From NCBI GenBank assembly GCA_035540635.1, contig DATLGH010000033.1, positions 25,256 through 89,255 on the forward strand: a stretch of 64,000 nucleotides of DNA, read 5' to 3'. Within the stretch, counting starts at the first letter, position 1; each line of letters begins with the position of its first letter. The notes below the pieces were generated by a model that was given only the letters and a program-made list of their open reading frames with translations, had not been told where the DNA came from and did not search any database. This stretch comes from Egibacteraceae bacterium. Lineage in GTDB: Bacteria > Actinomycetota > Nitriliruptoria > Euzebyales > Egibacteraceae. The translations under genes were made by a program, and so were the position numbers. Below are positions 1-10,141 of the stretch, piece after piece.

Positions 1-556
1 AGCGCATGACCGCGTGCGCGTGCTCGGAGTCCGCACCGACGACGATGCGGTCGGGCCGCAGCGTGTCGACGATTGCGCTGCCCTCCTTCAGGAACTCGGG
101 GTTGCTCACGACCTCGTGATAGCGGTCGCTGCCGCTGGCCTGGGCCTCGAGCGCCAGCGCCTGGCGGATGCGCTCGCCGGTGCGCACCGGCACGGTCGAC
201 TTCTCCGCCACGACCAGGGGGTGCGTCGCGTGGGCCGCGACGCTCGCCGCCGCGGCCTGGACGTACGACAGGTTCGGGGAGCCGTCCTCGCGCCTCGGCG
301 TGCCCACGGAGATGAAGACGACGTCGGCGGCGCCGACCGCGTCGCCGGGGTGGTCGCTGAAGGCGAGGCGCCCCGCGCGCACGCCGGCGTCGACGAGCTC
401 GTCGAGGCCGGGCTCCACGAACGGCACGCGGCCGCCGCGCAGCGCGTCGACCTTCGCCTGGTCGTCGTCCATGCCGACGACGTCGTGACCGAGGTCGGCC
501 ATGCACGCGGCCGTCACGAGGCCGACGTGCCCCACGCCGATGACTCCGACCTTCAC
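1..556 (-). CDS. UDP-glucose 6-dehydrogenase, C-terminus cut by window edge
   Basis: Oxidises UDP-glucose to UDP-glucuronate with two NAD+ in the cytoplasm. The first 185 codons are present. An N-terminal Rossmann motif GVGHVG lies at residues 7-12, an STVP motif at 120-123, and the family signature NPEFLKEG at 152-159, followed by PDRIVVG. The catalytic cysteine region lies beyond the window. I place the start at a GTG (556) because a strong GGAGGGG Shine-Dalgarno stands just upstream; no ATG fits. The nearby plus-strand gene (1085-2071) encodes an enzyme that consumes UDP-glucuronate, so the two likely supply UDP-xylose for surface glycans. Family assignment is firm. Confidence 0.93.
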   Translation of the reverse strand, partial: MKVGVIGVGHVGLVTAACMADLGHDVVGMDDDQAKVDALRGGRVPFVEPGLDELVDAGVRAGRLAFSDHPGDAVGAADVVFISVGTPRREDGSPNLSYVQAAAASVAAHATHPLVVAEKSTVPVRTGERIRQALALEAQASGSDRYHEVVSNPEFLKEGSAIVDTLRPDRIVVGADSEHAHAVMR

Positions 557-590
557 CGATCCCCTCCTTCGTGCCGGTCCGCCGCCGAAG

Positions 591-1004
591 CTACGGTTCG
601 AGCCACTGGGTGTCCACCGCGCCGAGCGCCTCGGTCAGGGGTCGGGCGCTGGACAGGTGGCGGGTCAGGCTCGACACGTCCCCGCTCACGCGCAGGCGCC
701 GCATCATGACGGCGAGCCCGACGTCGAGCTCCCCGACGATGAGCTTGCGCCAGCTCGGGTAGCTCGCGCGCAGCTCGACGCGGGGGCGCTGCGGGGGCTC
801 GGCCAGCGCGACCGCCGAAGCGCCGCTGTCGCCGTCAGGGGTGATGTCGATGCCGTAGTCGTGGCGCTCGGCGAGGGGACCCCCGGGCTCGATGACGAAG
901 CGGTAGGAGCCGGCGAGCACACGGGCCGCCTCCCCGGCGTGCGGGTGGGCCGAGAAGCGCTCGCAGAAGGCCTCGATCCAGGCCTCGCTCGGGAACAGGG
1001 GCAT
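591..1004 (-). CDS. SCP2-like / sterol-carrier-fold hypothetical protein
   Basis: A 137-residue protein, about the length of a single SCP2-type lipid-binding domain. The middle holds alternating strands ([29 protein letters not shown]) followed by helices with [22 protein letters not shown], which resembles the part of SCP2 folds where a substrate tunnel is closed. There is no signal peptide or membrane segment. An AGAGAGGA-like purine run stands about 9 bases before the ATG. It lies on the minus strand between the UDP-glucose dehydrogenase and the UDP-xylose synthase gene. I infer lipid or hydrophobic ligand binding from the fold pattern only; the actual ligand is unknown. Confidence 0.5.
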   Translation of the reverse strand: MPLFPSEAWIEAFCERFSAHPHAGEAARVLAGSYRFVIEPGGPLAERHDYGIDITPDGDSGASAVALAEPPQRPRVELRASYPSWRKLIVGELDVGLAVMMRRLRVSGDVSSLTRHLSSARPLTEALGAVDTQWLEP

Positions 1005-1071
1005 GGTGCGCGCGCGTCCTCTCTGGAGATGTGGGTGCAGCGTACCCGCCGACCGATGTCCCGGCGCCGCG

Positions 1072-1077
1072 TACCAT
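1072..1077 (+). promoter_or_regulatory. Possible -10 box of a leaderless promoter
   Basis: TACCAT lies 7 bases before the ATG at 1085. At that spacing transcription would begin at or next to the start codon, as in the leaderless mRNAs common in actinobacteria. No good -35 hexamer is visible and there is no Shine-Dalgarno before this ATG, which fits but does not prove the idea. Confidence 0.25.
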
Positions 1078-1084
1078 CGTCGCC

Positions 1085-2071
1085 ATGACCGAGGACCTCC
1101 GGACGCTGGACGGCGCGAACGTCGTCGTCCTCGGGGCGGCCGGCTTCCTCGGCTCGCACCTCTGCGACCGCCTCGTGGCCCTCGGCGCCCGCGTGACCGC
1201 CGTCGACAACTTCATCACCGGCCACCCCGACAACCTCGCCCACCTCGCCGGCCGGCCCGGTTTTCGCCTCGTCCAGTACGACATCACCGACTTCCTCCAC
1301 GTGCCGGGCCGCGTCGACCACATCCTCCATTTCGCGTCGCCCGCCTCGCCGGTGGACTACCTGCGGTGGCCGATCCAGACGATGAAGGTGGGGTCGCTCG
1401 GCACGCACAAGGCGCTCGGTCTCGCCCGCGCGAAGGAGGCCCGGCTGCTGCTCGCGTCGACCTCCGAGGTCTACGGCGACCCCCTCGTCAACCCCCAGCC
1501 GGAGAGCTACTGGGGCAACGTGAACCCGGTCGGCCCGCGCGGCGTGTACGACGAGGCGAAGCGCTTCGCCGAGGCCCTCTGCCTCGCCTACCACCGCCAG
1601 CACGGCGTCGAGGTCCGCATCGCGCGCATTTTCAACACCTTTGGGCCCCGGATGAGAATCAATGATGGGCGGGCGGTTCCGGCGTTCTTCACCGCGGCGC
1701 TGCGCGACGAGCCGCTGCCGGTGTTCGGCGACGGCTCCCAGACCCGGTCGCTGTGCTACGTCGACGACGAGGTGGAAGGCCTGCTGCGCCTGCTCGTCAG
1801 CGACCACACCGGGCCGATGAACATCGGCAACCCCGAGGAGGTGACGATCCTCGAGCTCGCCGAGGCCGTCCAGGACGTGGTCGGGTGCCATCCCGGCATC
1901 AGCTTCCAGCCCGCGCCGGTCGACGACCCGAAGGTGCGCCGGCCCGACACCACCCTCGCCGAGCGGGTCCTGCGCTGGAAGGCGGAGGTGCGCCTCGAGG
2001 AGGGGCTCGCCCGCACCGTTGGCTGGTTCCGCTCCCAGCTCGGCGTCGACACCCTTGCGCCGCGACCCTGA
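1085..2071 (+). CDS. UDP-glucuronate decarboxylase (UDP-xylose synthase), extended SDR
   Basis: Decarboxylates UDP-glucuronate to UDP-xylose with bound NAD+. The 328-residue protein has the extended-SDR layout: GAAGFLG at 17-23 binds NAD, DNF at 41-43 contacts its ribose, STSEVYGD at 125-132 carries the active-site serine or threonine, and the YxxxK pair is Y155/K159. The stretch [11 protein letters not shown] is typical of the UXS branch, not of UDP-glucose epimerases. I chose the ATG at 1085 because residues upstream look non-coding and the Rossmann strand begins ten residues later. Its substrate is made by the neighbouring dehydrogenase at 1-556. The downstream amidase begins inside its last codons. 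Confidence 0.9.
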   Translation: MTEDLRTLDGANVVVLGAAGFLGSHLCDRLVALGARVTAVDNFITGHPDNLAHLAGRPGFRLVQYDITDFLHVPGRVDHILHFASPASPVDYLRWPIQTMKVGSLGTHKALGLARAKEARLLLASTSEVYGDPLVNPQPESYWGNVNPVGPRGVYDEAKRFAEALCLAYHRQHGVEVRIARIFNTFGPRMRINDGRAVPAFFTAALRDEPLPVFGDGSQTRSLCYVDDEVEGLLRLLVSDHTGPMNIGNPEEVTILELAEAVQDVVGCHPGISFQPAPVDDPKVRRPDTTLAERVLRWKAEVRLEEGLARTVGWFRSQLGVDTLAPRP

Positions 2072-3344
2072 CGGCATCGCCACCGCACGCCGCCGCCGGG
2101 ACGCCTGGGAACCCCGCCTCGGCGCGGTCGTGCGCTGGCTCGACCCACCTGTCGGCGACGGGCCCGCCGGCCCGCTGGACGGGATGGTGGTGGGGATCAA
2201 GGACCTCCTCGCGGTGGCCGGCGCGCCGCGCACGTGCGCCGCGCCGGGCCTCACCGACCCGGCGCCCCAGCCCGCGCACGCCACCGCCGTCGCGCGTCTC
2301 GTGGACGCGGGCGCGACGATCGTCGCGACCCTCGCGCTGCACCAGCTCGCGTTCGGCATCATCACCCCCCAGACCGGCAACCCGCGCGCGCCCGACCGGG
2401 TCGCCGGCGGCTCGTCGGGGGGTTCGGCGGCCGCGCTCGCGGCCGGGATCGTGCAGGGCAGCCTCGGCACGGACACGGGCGGCAGCGTGCGCATCCCCGC
2501 CGCCTGCTGCGGGGTCGTCGGCCTGAAGACCACCCGCGGGCTCGTGCCCCTCACCGGGGTGCAGCCGCTCGCGCCCAGCCTCGACACCGTCGGACCGATG
2601 GCCCGCAGCGTCGGGGAGACCGCCGAGCTGCTCGCGGTGATTGCCGGCTACCACCCCGCCGACGACCACAGCGTCCGGCCCCCGCCGGTCGGCGACCCCC
2701 CGCCGGTCGCGCGGCTGCGCGTCGGCGTGCCCGCGCAGGTCCGCGCCGCCCGCATGGACGACGAGGTACGGACCGCCTGGGAGGGGTGCCTGGCGGACCT
2801 TGCCGCGGCCGGCGCAACGGTGACCGACGTCGCCATCGCGCCGCTCGACGACGCGCCCACCGCGAACGGGCGCATCCTCGCCGCCGAGGCGGCGCTCGTG
2901 CACGCCGAGCGCCTCGCCGGGCACCCCGAGCGGCTGTGGCCCGACGTGCGTGAGCGCCTGGCGCGCGGTCGTGACATGGCCGCCACCGTCCTCGCCGGCG
3001 CTTACCACGACGCTGCCCGCCTACGCGGGGCGCTGCGGCGGACGTTCGAGGCGGTCGACGTGCTCGTCACGCCGACGCTGCCCTGCCGGGTCCCGCCCGT
3101 CGACACCGACCCCGTGCTCGTGGCAGGGCGACCCGAACCCGTCGTCCGAGCGATGACCCGCTTCACGAACCCGTGGAACCTCTCCGGTGTCCCCGCGGGG
3201 TCTCTGCCGGCGGGCACCGACGCCACCGGCGCGCCGGTGGGCGTGCAGGTGGTCGGACCGTGGTTCGCCGAGGCCACCGTGCTGTCCGTCATGGCCACGC
3301 TCGAGGAGCTGCGGGGCGGTCCTTGGCCGCTCGCCGCGCCCTGA
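2055..3344 (+). CDS. Amidase signature family hydrolase
   Basis: A serine amidase with the Ser-cisSer-Lys triad. Counting from TTG 2055, K49 is in VVGIKDLL, the Gly/Ser loop GGSSGGS lies at 118-124 and supplies the cis-serine, and the nucleophile S144 is in [11 protein letters not shown]. The C-terminal GVPAGSLP and PVGVQVVG motifs are also family features. The start is uncertain: homology-like sequence ([12 protein letters not shown]) begins right after TTG 2055, which overlaps the end of the UDP-xylose synthase gene; an earlier TTG at 2019 is possible, and no ATG fits. Substrate is unknown; GatA is unlikely because gatB and gatC are not adjacent. Confidence 0.85.
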   Translation: MRRDPDGIATARRRRDAWEPRLGAVVRWLDPPVGDGPAGPLDGMVVGIKDLLAVAGAPRTCAAPGLTDPAPQPAHATAVARLVDAGATIVATLALHQLAFGIITPQTGNPRAPDRVAGGSSGGSAAALAAGIVQGSLGTDTGGSVRIPAACCGVVGLKTTRGLVPLTGVQPLAPSLDTVGPMARSVGETAELLAVIAGYHPADDHSVRPPPVGDPPPVARLRVGVPAQVRAARMDDEVRTAWEGCLADLAAAGATVTDVAIAPLDDAPTANGRILAAEAALVHAERLAGHPERLWPDVRERLARGRDMAATVLAGAYHDAARLRGALRRTFEAVDVLVTPTLPCRVPPVDTDPVLVAGRPEPVVRAMTRFTNPWNLSGVPAGSLPAGTDATGAPVGVQVVGPWFAEATVLSVMATLEELRGGPWPLAAP

Positions 3345-3517
3345 CCGACCTCCCGCAGCACGCCGTCGACGGACCCACCCCCGGTCCGGGGAACCGCTGC
3401 ACGCACACTGGACGCCCGGACAGGTGCCGGGCACGTGTAGGTGCGAGACACGCCTTCCTGAGCGGTTAGGGTCACGCGGCCCCCGGAAACCGCCTTACCC
3501 GCCGTGGTGATGCTGCC

Positions 3518-4609
3518 ATGCTCGTCGTGCGATCGTCCCGTCTCGTCATGCTCGCCGTGGCGCTCACCATGGCGCTCGTCCCCGTCGCGCCCGCGGCGGC
3601 GTCCAACGACCCCGCAGCCGAGACCGCGCTCCTCTCACTCCTCGACGGCGAGCGTGGGGCGCGTGGCCTGCCGGCGCTGCGCGTCTGCGACGACCTGCGG
3701 GCCGTCGCCCAGCGCTGGACCGAGCGGCTGACGGGCGAGCACCGCCTGTCGCACAACGCCGCTCTGCGTCACGAGGTGCGGGGGTGGCGCTCCCTGGGCG
3801 AGAACGTCGGCTACGACGCCTCCCCCGAAGGGGTCCACGCGCGCTACATGGCCTCCGACCGCCACCGCGGGCACCTGCTGTCCCCCGTCTTCTCCGAGAT
3901 CGGCGTCGGCGCCGTCTGGACGGACGGTCGCCTGTGGGTTACCCAGGTGTTCCGTGAACCCGACGGGTCAGCGCCGTGCGCGCCCGTCGGGCCCGGCGAC
4001 ATCGCCACCGCCTGCCCGCACGCCCGCGTGCCCGAACCCGGCTTCACGGACACACGCGGCAACCCCCACCGGCACGCCATCGCCTGCGTCGTGTGGTACG
4101 GGATCGCCAACGGAGCCAGCGGTGGGCAGTACTCGCCGTCGCTGGCGGTGACCCGGGCGCAGATGGCCACCTTCCTCGCCCGGGTCATGGCCGTGTCGGG
4201 GGCGGCGCTGCCCGAGCCCCACGACCAGGGCTTCGCCGACATCGCGGGCAGCCCCCACGCCGACGCCATCAACCGGCTCGCCGCCCTCGGCATCGTCCAG
4301 GGGACCTCGGCGACGTCCTACGGACCTCAGCGCACGGTCACCCGCGCGCAGACGGCCGCCCTGCTCGTACGCACCGCCGAGCACATCACCGGCCGTGCGC
4401 TGCCGGCCTCCCGGGACTGGTTCCGCGACGACAACGGGTCGACGCACGAGCACGCCATCAACCGGGCTGCGGAGGCGTCCTTCCTGCGCGGCCTGGCCCC
4501 TGGGGTGTTCGGCCCTCAGCGCACCATGCGGCGTGACCAGACGGCCTCCTCCGTCGCCCGGCTGCTCGACGACCTCGTCGCACGCGGCCACCTGCATCCG
4601 CCCGCCTGA
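3518..4609 (+). CDS. Secreted CAP-domain protein with three SLH repeats
   Basis: 363 residues. A signal peptide (hydrophobic run about 10-28, ending in an AAAS-type site) is followed by a CAP/SCP domain at about 35-145 with LSHNAALR, SLGENVGY and HRGHLLSPVFSEIGVG, the usual CAP histidine and glutamate positions. The rest, from about 170, holds three S-layer-homology repeats recognisable by F-x-D-x-x-x-x-x-H-x-x-A-I and the periodic TRAQMATFLARV / TRAQTAALLVRT / RRDQTASSVARL helices. SLH repeats bind secondary cell-wall polymers, so the CAP domain is probably displayed on the cell wall. Its enzymatic or binding role is unknown. It converges on the next gene with only 4 bases between. Confidence 0.88.
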   Translation: MLVVRSSRLVMLAVALTMALVPVAPAAASNDPAAETALLSLLDGERGARGLPALRVCDDLRAVAQRWTERLTGEHRLSHNAALRHEVRGWRSLGENVGYDASPEGVHARYMASDRHRGHLLSPVFSEIGVGAVWTDGRLWVTQVFREPDGSAPCAPVGPGDIATACPHARVPEPGFTDTRGNPHRHAIACVVWYGIANGASGGQYSPSLAVTRAQMATFLARVMAVSGAALPEPHDQGFADIAGSPHADAINRLAALGIVQGTSATSYGPQRTVTRAQTAALLVRTAEHITGRALPASRDWFRDDNGSTHEHAINRAAEASFLRGLAPGVFGPQRTMRRDQTASSVARLLDDLVARGHLHPPA

Positions 4610-4613
4610 CGCC

Positions 4614-5432
4614 TCACGCGCCGCGGGAGGGCCCGGGCGCCACGGTCGCGAGCTCGCCGGGCAACGACGCGAGCAGACCTTCACGGAGCGCCGCCGCCTC
4701 GGCGGCGGCGCGCGCGGGGGCGGGCCCGCCGTCCGCCTCGGACAGGAGGCGGTGCGCGAGCCAGCAAAGCGGTCGCGCGCCACAGCGGTCGGCGATCGCC
4801 AGCGCCTCGTGGGCCTGGTCGCGGGCGCGCGCCCCGTGCCCGACCGCCGCGTTCGCCGACGCGAGCAGCAGCAGCGAGCGGGCCTCGTGGCGGCGCAGCC
4901 CACCGTCGACCGCACGCCGGCGGGCCTGCTGGAAGAACGTCGCGGCGTGGACAGGGTCACCCTCGTGCAGCGCCACCTCGCCGGTCACCCATGCGAGCCG
5001 GATCGCCTGGCGGGGCGACGGCGCCTCGGCACACGCCTCGACCGCGGCCTGGAGCCGGGCTCGTTGCTCGGCGGGGCAGGCGCCGCGCGCGACCGCGTCG
5101 GCGACGAGGCTGATGGTGCAACCGGTGCGGCCCTCCCCCGCTCGCCCGTCCAACCGGCGCAGCGCCTCCCGGTCAGCCTCCTCTGCCTGTCCCGGCAGGC
5201 CGACCTGGCGGAGCAGGGACCCGCGCGTGACGCAGGCCGCCGCGGCCACGGGGGGTGGACCGGCGCTCGCGACGTCGAGGGCCGTCCAGGCTTCGCCGTA
5301 GCGGCCCATGGCGGTGAGCACCCAGGCGCGCCGCCACGCTGCCTCGAAGCCGCCCTCATTGGCGGCGACCCCGAGCGCCGCGCCGAGCTGACCGGCCAGA
5401 GCGAGTCCAGGGAGCCGTGGGGAGGGTTCCAT
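4614..5432 (-). CDS. TPR-like helical repeat protein, function unknown
   Basis: 272 residues, alanine- and leucine-rich, almost wholly helical. Repeated helix pairs resemble tetratricopeptide repeats: [72 protein letters not shown] and HEALAIADRCG, with the small residues at helix crossings expected for TPR. No signal peptide, membrane segment or catalytic motif is seen. It converges with the CAP/SLH gene and lies downstream of groEL on the same strand, but a strong hairpin at 5485-5512 separates it from groEL. TPR proteins usually mediate protein contacts; the partner is unknown. Confidence 0.6.
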   Translation of the reverse strand: MEPSPRLPGLALAGQLGAALGVAANEGGFEAAWRRAWVLTAMGRYGEAWTALDVASAGPPPVAAAACVTRGSLLRQVGLPGQAEEADREALRRLDGRAGEGRTGCTISLVADAVARGACPAEQRARLQAAVEACAEAPSPRQAIRLAWVTGEVALHEGDPVHAATFFQQARRRAVDGGLRRHEARSLLLLASANAAVGHGARARDQAHEALAIADRCGARPLCWLAHRLLSEADGGPAPARAAAEAAALREGLLASLPGELATVAPGPSRGA

Positions 5433-5484
5433 GCCGCTCCTTGTTCCCCCGCGGCGGCGCGCCGACGCGGGCTGCGAACGGCGC

Positions 5485-5512
5485 GGGAGGCGGCCCCGAA
5501 GGGCCGCCTCCC
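5485..5512 (-). terminator. Intrinsic-type terminator hairpin after groEL
   Basis: A perfect 12-bp inverted repeat (5485-5496 with 5501-5512) closes on a 4-base loop that reads TTCG on the minus strand, a very stable tetraloop. It lies 21 bases after the groEL stop. No U-tract follows, which is common for actinobacterial hairpin terminators. Confidence 0.75.
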
Positions 5513-5533
5513 GGTGGTGCGACAGGACTGGCG

Positions 5534-7204
<1,671 letters not shown>

Positions 7205-7513
7205 CTACTGGTCGACGACCGCGAGGATGTCGCGGGCGGACAGGATCAGGTAGTCCTCACCGTTGTGGGTGATCTCGGTCCCGCCGTACTTCGAGTACAC
7301 GACCGTGTCGCCCTCGGACACGTCGAGGGCGATGCGCTCGCCCTGGTCGGAGATGCGCCCGGGGCCGACCGCGACGACGGTGCCCTGCTGGGGCTTCTCC
7401 TTCGCCGTGTCGGGAATCACGAGACCGCTGGCGGTGGTTTCCTCCGCCTCGTGGGGCTGCACCACGACACGGTCCTCGAGCGGCTTCAGCGCAACCTCTG
7501 TGGCGGTCGCCAT
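7205..7513 (-). CDS. groS: Co-chaperonin GroES (Hsp10)
   Basis: The heptameric lid of the GroEL chamber. 102 residues; the start [25 protein letters not shown] contains the roof strand and the mobile loop that docks on GroEL, and the C-terminal [16 protein letters not shown] is the family ending. An AAAGGAGG Shine-Dalgarno sits 5 bases before the ATG. It is the first gene of groES-groEL, with a CIRCE operator and promoter directly upstream. Confidence 0.97.
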   Translation of the reverse strand: MATATEVALKPLEDRVVVQPHEAEETTASGLVIPDTAKEKPQQGTVVAVGPGRISDQGERIALDVSEGDTVVYSKYGGTEITHNGEDYLILSARDILAVVDQ

Positions 7514-7544
7514 GCCGTCCTCCTTTGAAAGCTTCGGTGGCGAG

Positions 7545-7571
7545 TTGGCACTCGCCTCGGTTGAGTGCTAG
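7545..7571 (-). promoter_or_regulatory. CIRCE operator (HrcA binding site)
   Basis: The plus strand reads TTGGCACTC, nine bases, GAGTGCTAG, matching the CIRCE pattern TTAGCACTC-N9-GAGTGCTAA with one or two changes. It lies between the groES -10 box and the start codon, where HrcA binding would block transcription until heat shock. hrcA itself is not in the window. Confidence 0.93.
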
Positions 7572-7576
7572 CAGCG

Positions 7577-7605
7577 ACGTTAGCAGTCGGGCGGGGGGAG
7601 TGCAA
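7577..7605 (-). promoter_or_regulatory. groES-groEL promoter
   Basis: On the minus strand TTGCAC (7605-7600) and TAACGT (7582-7577) are separated by exactly 17 bases, a good housekeeping-sigma promoter. The predicted transcription start falls inside the adjoining CIRCE element, the normal arrangement for HrcA repression. Confidence 0.75.
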
Positions 7606-7779
7606 GCCCGCCTCCGGCATGTTCGCGCAGATCTTAGTCCACCACGCTAAAGCCGAAAGCTTACCTGAACATCGTCCCCTTCAGCGTCACAGGGTGTTAT
7701 GTTTGTGGTGCTGCGGGTGCCACGGGGGCAACGGGGGCAACGGCGATGCGCTCGGATGACGAGCCAGCGGAGGTACGGC

Positions 7780-8262
7780 GTGACGGACTACCAACAGCGT
7801 CTCGGGGACCGGCTCCGCGCGATCCGGCAGCAGCAGGGTCTCACGCTCCAGCAGGTGGAGGAGATCTCCGGCGGCCGGTGGAAGGCCGTCGTCGTCGGAT
7901 CCTACGAGCGGGGCGACCGCGCGGTGTCCGTCGCGAAGCTCGCCGAGCTCGGCGAGTTCTACAACGTGCCCGTGTCGGAGCTGCTGCCGAAGGAGGAGGC
8001 CGCGGCCGCCCCGGCCCCCTCCGGGGACCCGAGCAAGGTCATGCTCGACCTCCGGCGGCTCGCCCAACCCGACCTTGACCCTGACCTTCGGCCCGTGTCC
8101 CGCTTCGCCCACACCATCCAGCTGCAGCGCGGCGACTTCAATGGCAGCGTCCTGACGATCCGGGGGGAGGACCTGCGCGCACTTTCCGTCGTCTTCGGCA
8201 CAGCACCCGAAGAGCTCGTCGACCGTCTCCAGGGCGAGGGGCTGCTTGCCGACGTGCGGTGA
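7780..8262 (+). CDS. bldD: BldD-type XRE regulator with c-di-GMP binding motif
   Basis: 160 residues. An N-terminal helix-turn-helix domain (about 5-70) contains GGRWKAVVVGSYERGDRAVSV, nearly identical to Streptomyces BldD, the master repressor of development. The C-terminal domain carries the c-di-GMP signature RxD-x8-RxxD: R117, D119, R128, D131 (RGD then RGED). In Streptomyces a c-di-GMP tetramer bound there dimerises the protein and enables DNA binding. The GTG at 7780 has GGAGG six bases upstream, so I prefer it to the upstream ATGs at 7699 and 7756. It is transcribed divergently from groES. Whether it controls development here is not known. Confidence 0.9.
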   Translation: MTDYQQRLGDRLRAIRQQQGLTLQQVEEISGGRWKAVVVGSYERGDRAVSVAKLAELGEFYNVPVSELLPKEEAAAAPAPSGDPSKVMLDLRRLAQPDLDPDLRPVSRFAHTIQLQRGDFNGSVLTIRGEDLRALSVVFGTAPEELVDRLQGEGLLADVR

Positions 8263-8274
8263 CCGCGGCGACGC

Positions 8275-9120
8275 TCAGCGCAGCGCGAGCAGCCACGGTC
8301 CCCGGTCGGTGAATCCCCCCCGCCGGTAGGCCCGCATTGCCGGCGTGTTGTCCGCGCGCACGTGCAGGGTGACGCTCGGAAGACCCGCTTCGAGCAGCGA
8401 GGCCGCGAGCGCCCCGACGGCCTGGGAGGCGAGCCCCCGCCCCCGCCACGCCTCGTCGACGTACACGCCGGCCACCTGCGCCCCTCGCCGGCGGGAGTAC
8501 AGGGGGACGTCGACCTTGCCGACGGCCTGACCGTCTCGCTCCACCACCCAGGTGGCGCCCGCCGCGATGCTGTCGTGCATCCGCGCGCGCACCGCGACCC
8601 GGCCGGCCCGCGAGATCGGGGGCCCCATGCGGTCCTCGACATGAAGGCGGCAGGCGAAGTCGGTAAGCCGGTCGAGCTCGCCGGCGTCGGCGAGGCGCAA
8701 CCCGTGCATGCGGGAGGGGGCCGCCGGCGCGGTCGTCGCCATGAACCGCTGCTCGCGCGCCGAGTGGCGGCGGCGGAAGAAGCCCTGCGAGCTCGCGTCG
8801 AGCAGGGCGCGGCAGAGCTCGGCGTCGCCGAGCAGCACCCGCCAGTCGGTCCGTTCCGCGGCGCCGGCGAGGGCCGCGCCCGCGCCGGGGTCACCCGCGA
8901 CGATCACCGACCCCGACACGCCGAGGTAGAGCACGCCGACCGGGTCGGCCGGCGGCCACACGACGAAGCGGGAGTGGTCCCCGCGGTCGAGCGCGTCGAG
9001 GAGGTGCTGGTGCATGAGCGGCTCGCAGGTGCCGCCGAAACCCGACTCGAGCAACGCGCGCAGGCGGTCGGCGTCGCCCCGGCGGAGGCGGGCCGCGCCC
9101 GGCGCGGTGGGGGCGCTCAC
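8275..9120 (-). CDS. GNAT acetyltransferase with DUF4081-like N-terminal half
   Basis: 281 residues. The C-terminal half (about 145-281) is a GNAT fold: VAGVYVDEAWRGRGLASQAV is motif A with the acetyl-CoA pyrophosphate loop RGRGLA, and VTLHVRADNTPAMRAYRRGGF is motif B. The N-terminal half, with LYLGVSGSVIVAG and WRVLLGDAEL, resembles the DUF4081 domain found fused to GNAT domains in actinobacteria. The GTG start overlaps the tsaD stop as GTGA, so translation is probably coupled. The gene ends 12 bases from the convergent bldD stop. Acceptor substrate unknown. Confidence 0.75.
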   Translation of the reverse strand: MSAPTAPGAARLRRGDADRLRALLESGFGGTCEPLMHQHLLDALDRGDHSRFVVWPPADPVGVLYLGVSGSVIVAGDPGAGAALAGAAERTDWRVLLGDAELCRALLDASSQGFFRRRHSAREQRFMATTAPAAPSRMHGLRLADAGELDRLTDFACRLHVEDRMGPPISRAGRVAVRARMHDSIAAGATWVVERDGQAVGKVDVPLYSRRRGAQVAGVYVDEAWRGRGLASQAVGALAASLLEAGLPSVTLHVRADNTPAMRAYRRGGFTDRGPWLLALR

Positions 9121-10133
9121 CCGCGCGGCCCCGAGAAGGCCAGTCCGGGATCGGCGGCGACGTCGAGCGGCGAGCGCTCCCCGGCCACGAGGCGGTTCCA
9201 GCCCGCCGCGGCGATCATCGCCCCGTTGTCCGTGCACAGGCCGGGGGACGGCGCGAGCAGCCGCACCCGCGCCTGCTCGCAGGCCTCCGCCATGCGGGCG
9301 CGCAGCCGGCTGTTCGCCGCCACCCCACCCACCACCGCGACCTGCTCGACACCGTGCTCGCGTGCCGCGGCGAGGGTCTTGTGGACCTGCACGTCGACGA
9401 TGGCCTCCTGGAACGACGCGGCGACGTCGGGGACGGAGATCTCCTGGCCGGCGCCCTGGCGCCTGCGCAATTCCCGCACCACGGCGGTCTTCAACCCCGA
9501 CAGCGAGAAGTCGTAGTCGTCGCGCCGCAGCAGCGCGCGGGGAAAGGCGATGGCCTCCGGGTCGCCGTGCTGCGCGAGCCGGTCGATCTCCGGCCCTCCC
9601 GGGTAGTCGAGGCCGAGGAACCTCGCGATCTTGTCGTAGGCCTCGCCGGCCGCGTCGTCGATCGTGGCGCCGAGCGTCGTGAAGCCGCCGTCGACGTCGA
9701 GCAGGACGAGGCTCGTGTGCCCCCCGCTCACGACGAGCGCGACAACCGGCGGTTCGAGCAGTCCGTACTCGAGCTGCGCGGCGAAGACGTGGCCCTCGAG
9801 GTGGTTCACGCCGATGAGCGGCACGTCCTGGGCGAGCGCGAGGGACTTCGCCGCCGCGACCCCGACGAGCAGCGCGCCGATCAGCCCCGGCCCGACGGTG
9901 ACCGCCACGCCCTCGATGTCGTCGTAGGTCGCTCCGCCCTCGACGAGGGTGCGGTCGAGCACCGGCAGGAGCAGCTCGAGGTGCGCGCGGGCGGCGATCT
10001 CGGGCACCACCCCGCCGAAGGGCCGGTGCTGCTCGACCTGGGAGCCGATGACGTTGGCCCGCACCGTCACGCCGTCGGCGACGAGGGCGGCCGCGGTCTC
10101 GTCGCACGACGTCTCGATCCCGAGCACGAGCAT
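9117..10133 (-). CDS. tsaD: tRNA N6-threonylcarbamoyladenosine synthase subunit TsaD
   Basis: Transfers the threonylcarbamoyl group to A37 of ANN-decoding tRNAs, working with TsaB and TsaE. 338 residues, the standard length. The start MLVLGIETSCDET is the family signature and binds phosphate; H111 and H115 in HLEGHVFA are the metal ligands; VVSGGHTSLV, EAYDKIARFLGL and GGVAANSRLR follow, and the late CTDNGAMIA motif includes another metal-binding aspartate. The ATG at 10133 begins the ASKHA fold directly. It lies 8 bases after rimI and overlaps the following GNAT gene. Confidence 0.97.
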   Translation of the reverse strand: MLVLGIETSCDETAAALVADGVTVRANVIGSQVEQHRPFGGVVPEIAARAHLELLLPVLDRTLVEGGATYDDIEGVAVTVGPGLIGALLVGVAAAKSLALAQDVPLIGVNHLEGHVFAAQLEYGLLEPPVVALVVSGGHTSLVLLDVDGGFTTLGATIDDAAGEAYDKIARFLGLDYPGGPEIDRLAQHGDPEAIAFPRALLRRDDYDFSLSGLKTAVVRELRRRQGAGQEISVPDVAASFQEAIVDVQVHKTLAAAREHGVEQVAVVGGVAANSRLRARMAEACEQARVRLLAPSPGLCTDNGAMIAAAGWNRLVAGERSPLDVAADPGLAFSGPRG

Positions 10134-10141
10134 GTGCGGCG

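Noticed and set aside
3413..3431. GCCCGG/CCGGGC hairpin after the amidase gene
   Set aside because: Only six pairs and no T-tract; in DNA this GC-rich such a stem is expected by chance.
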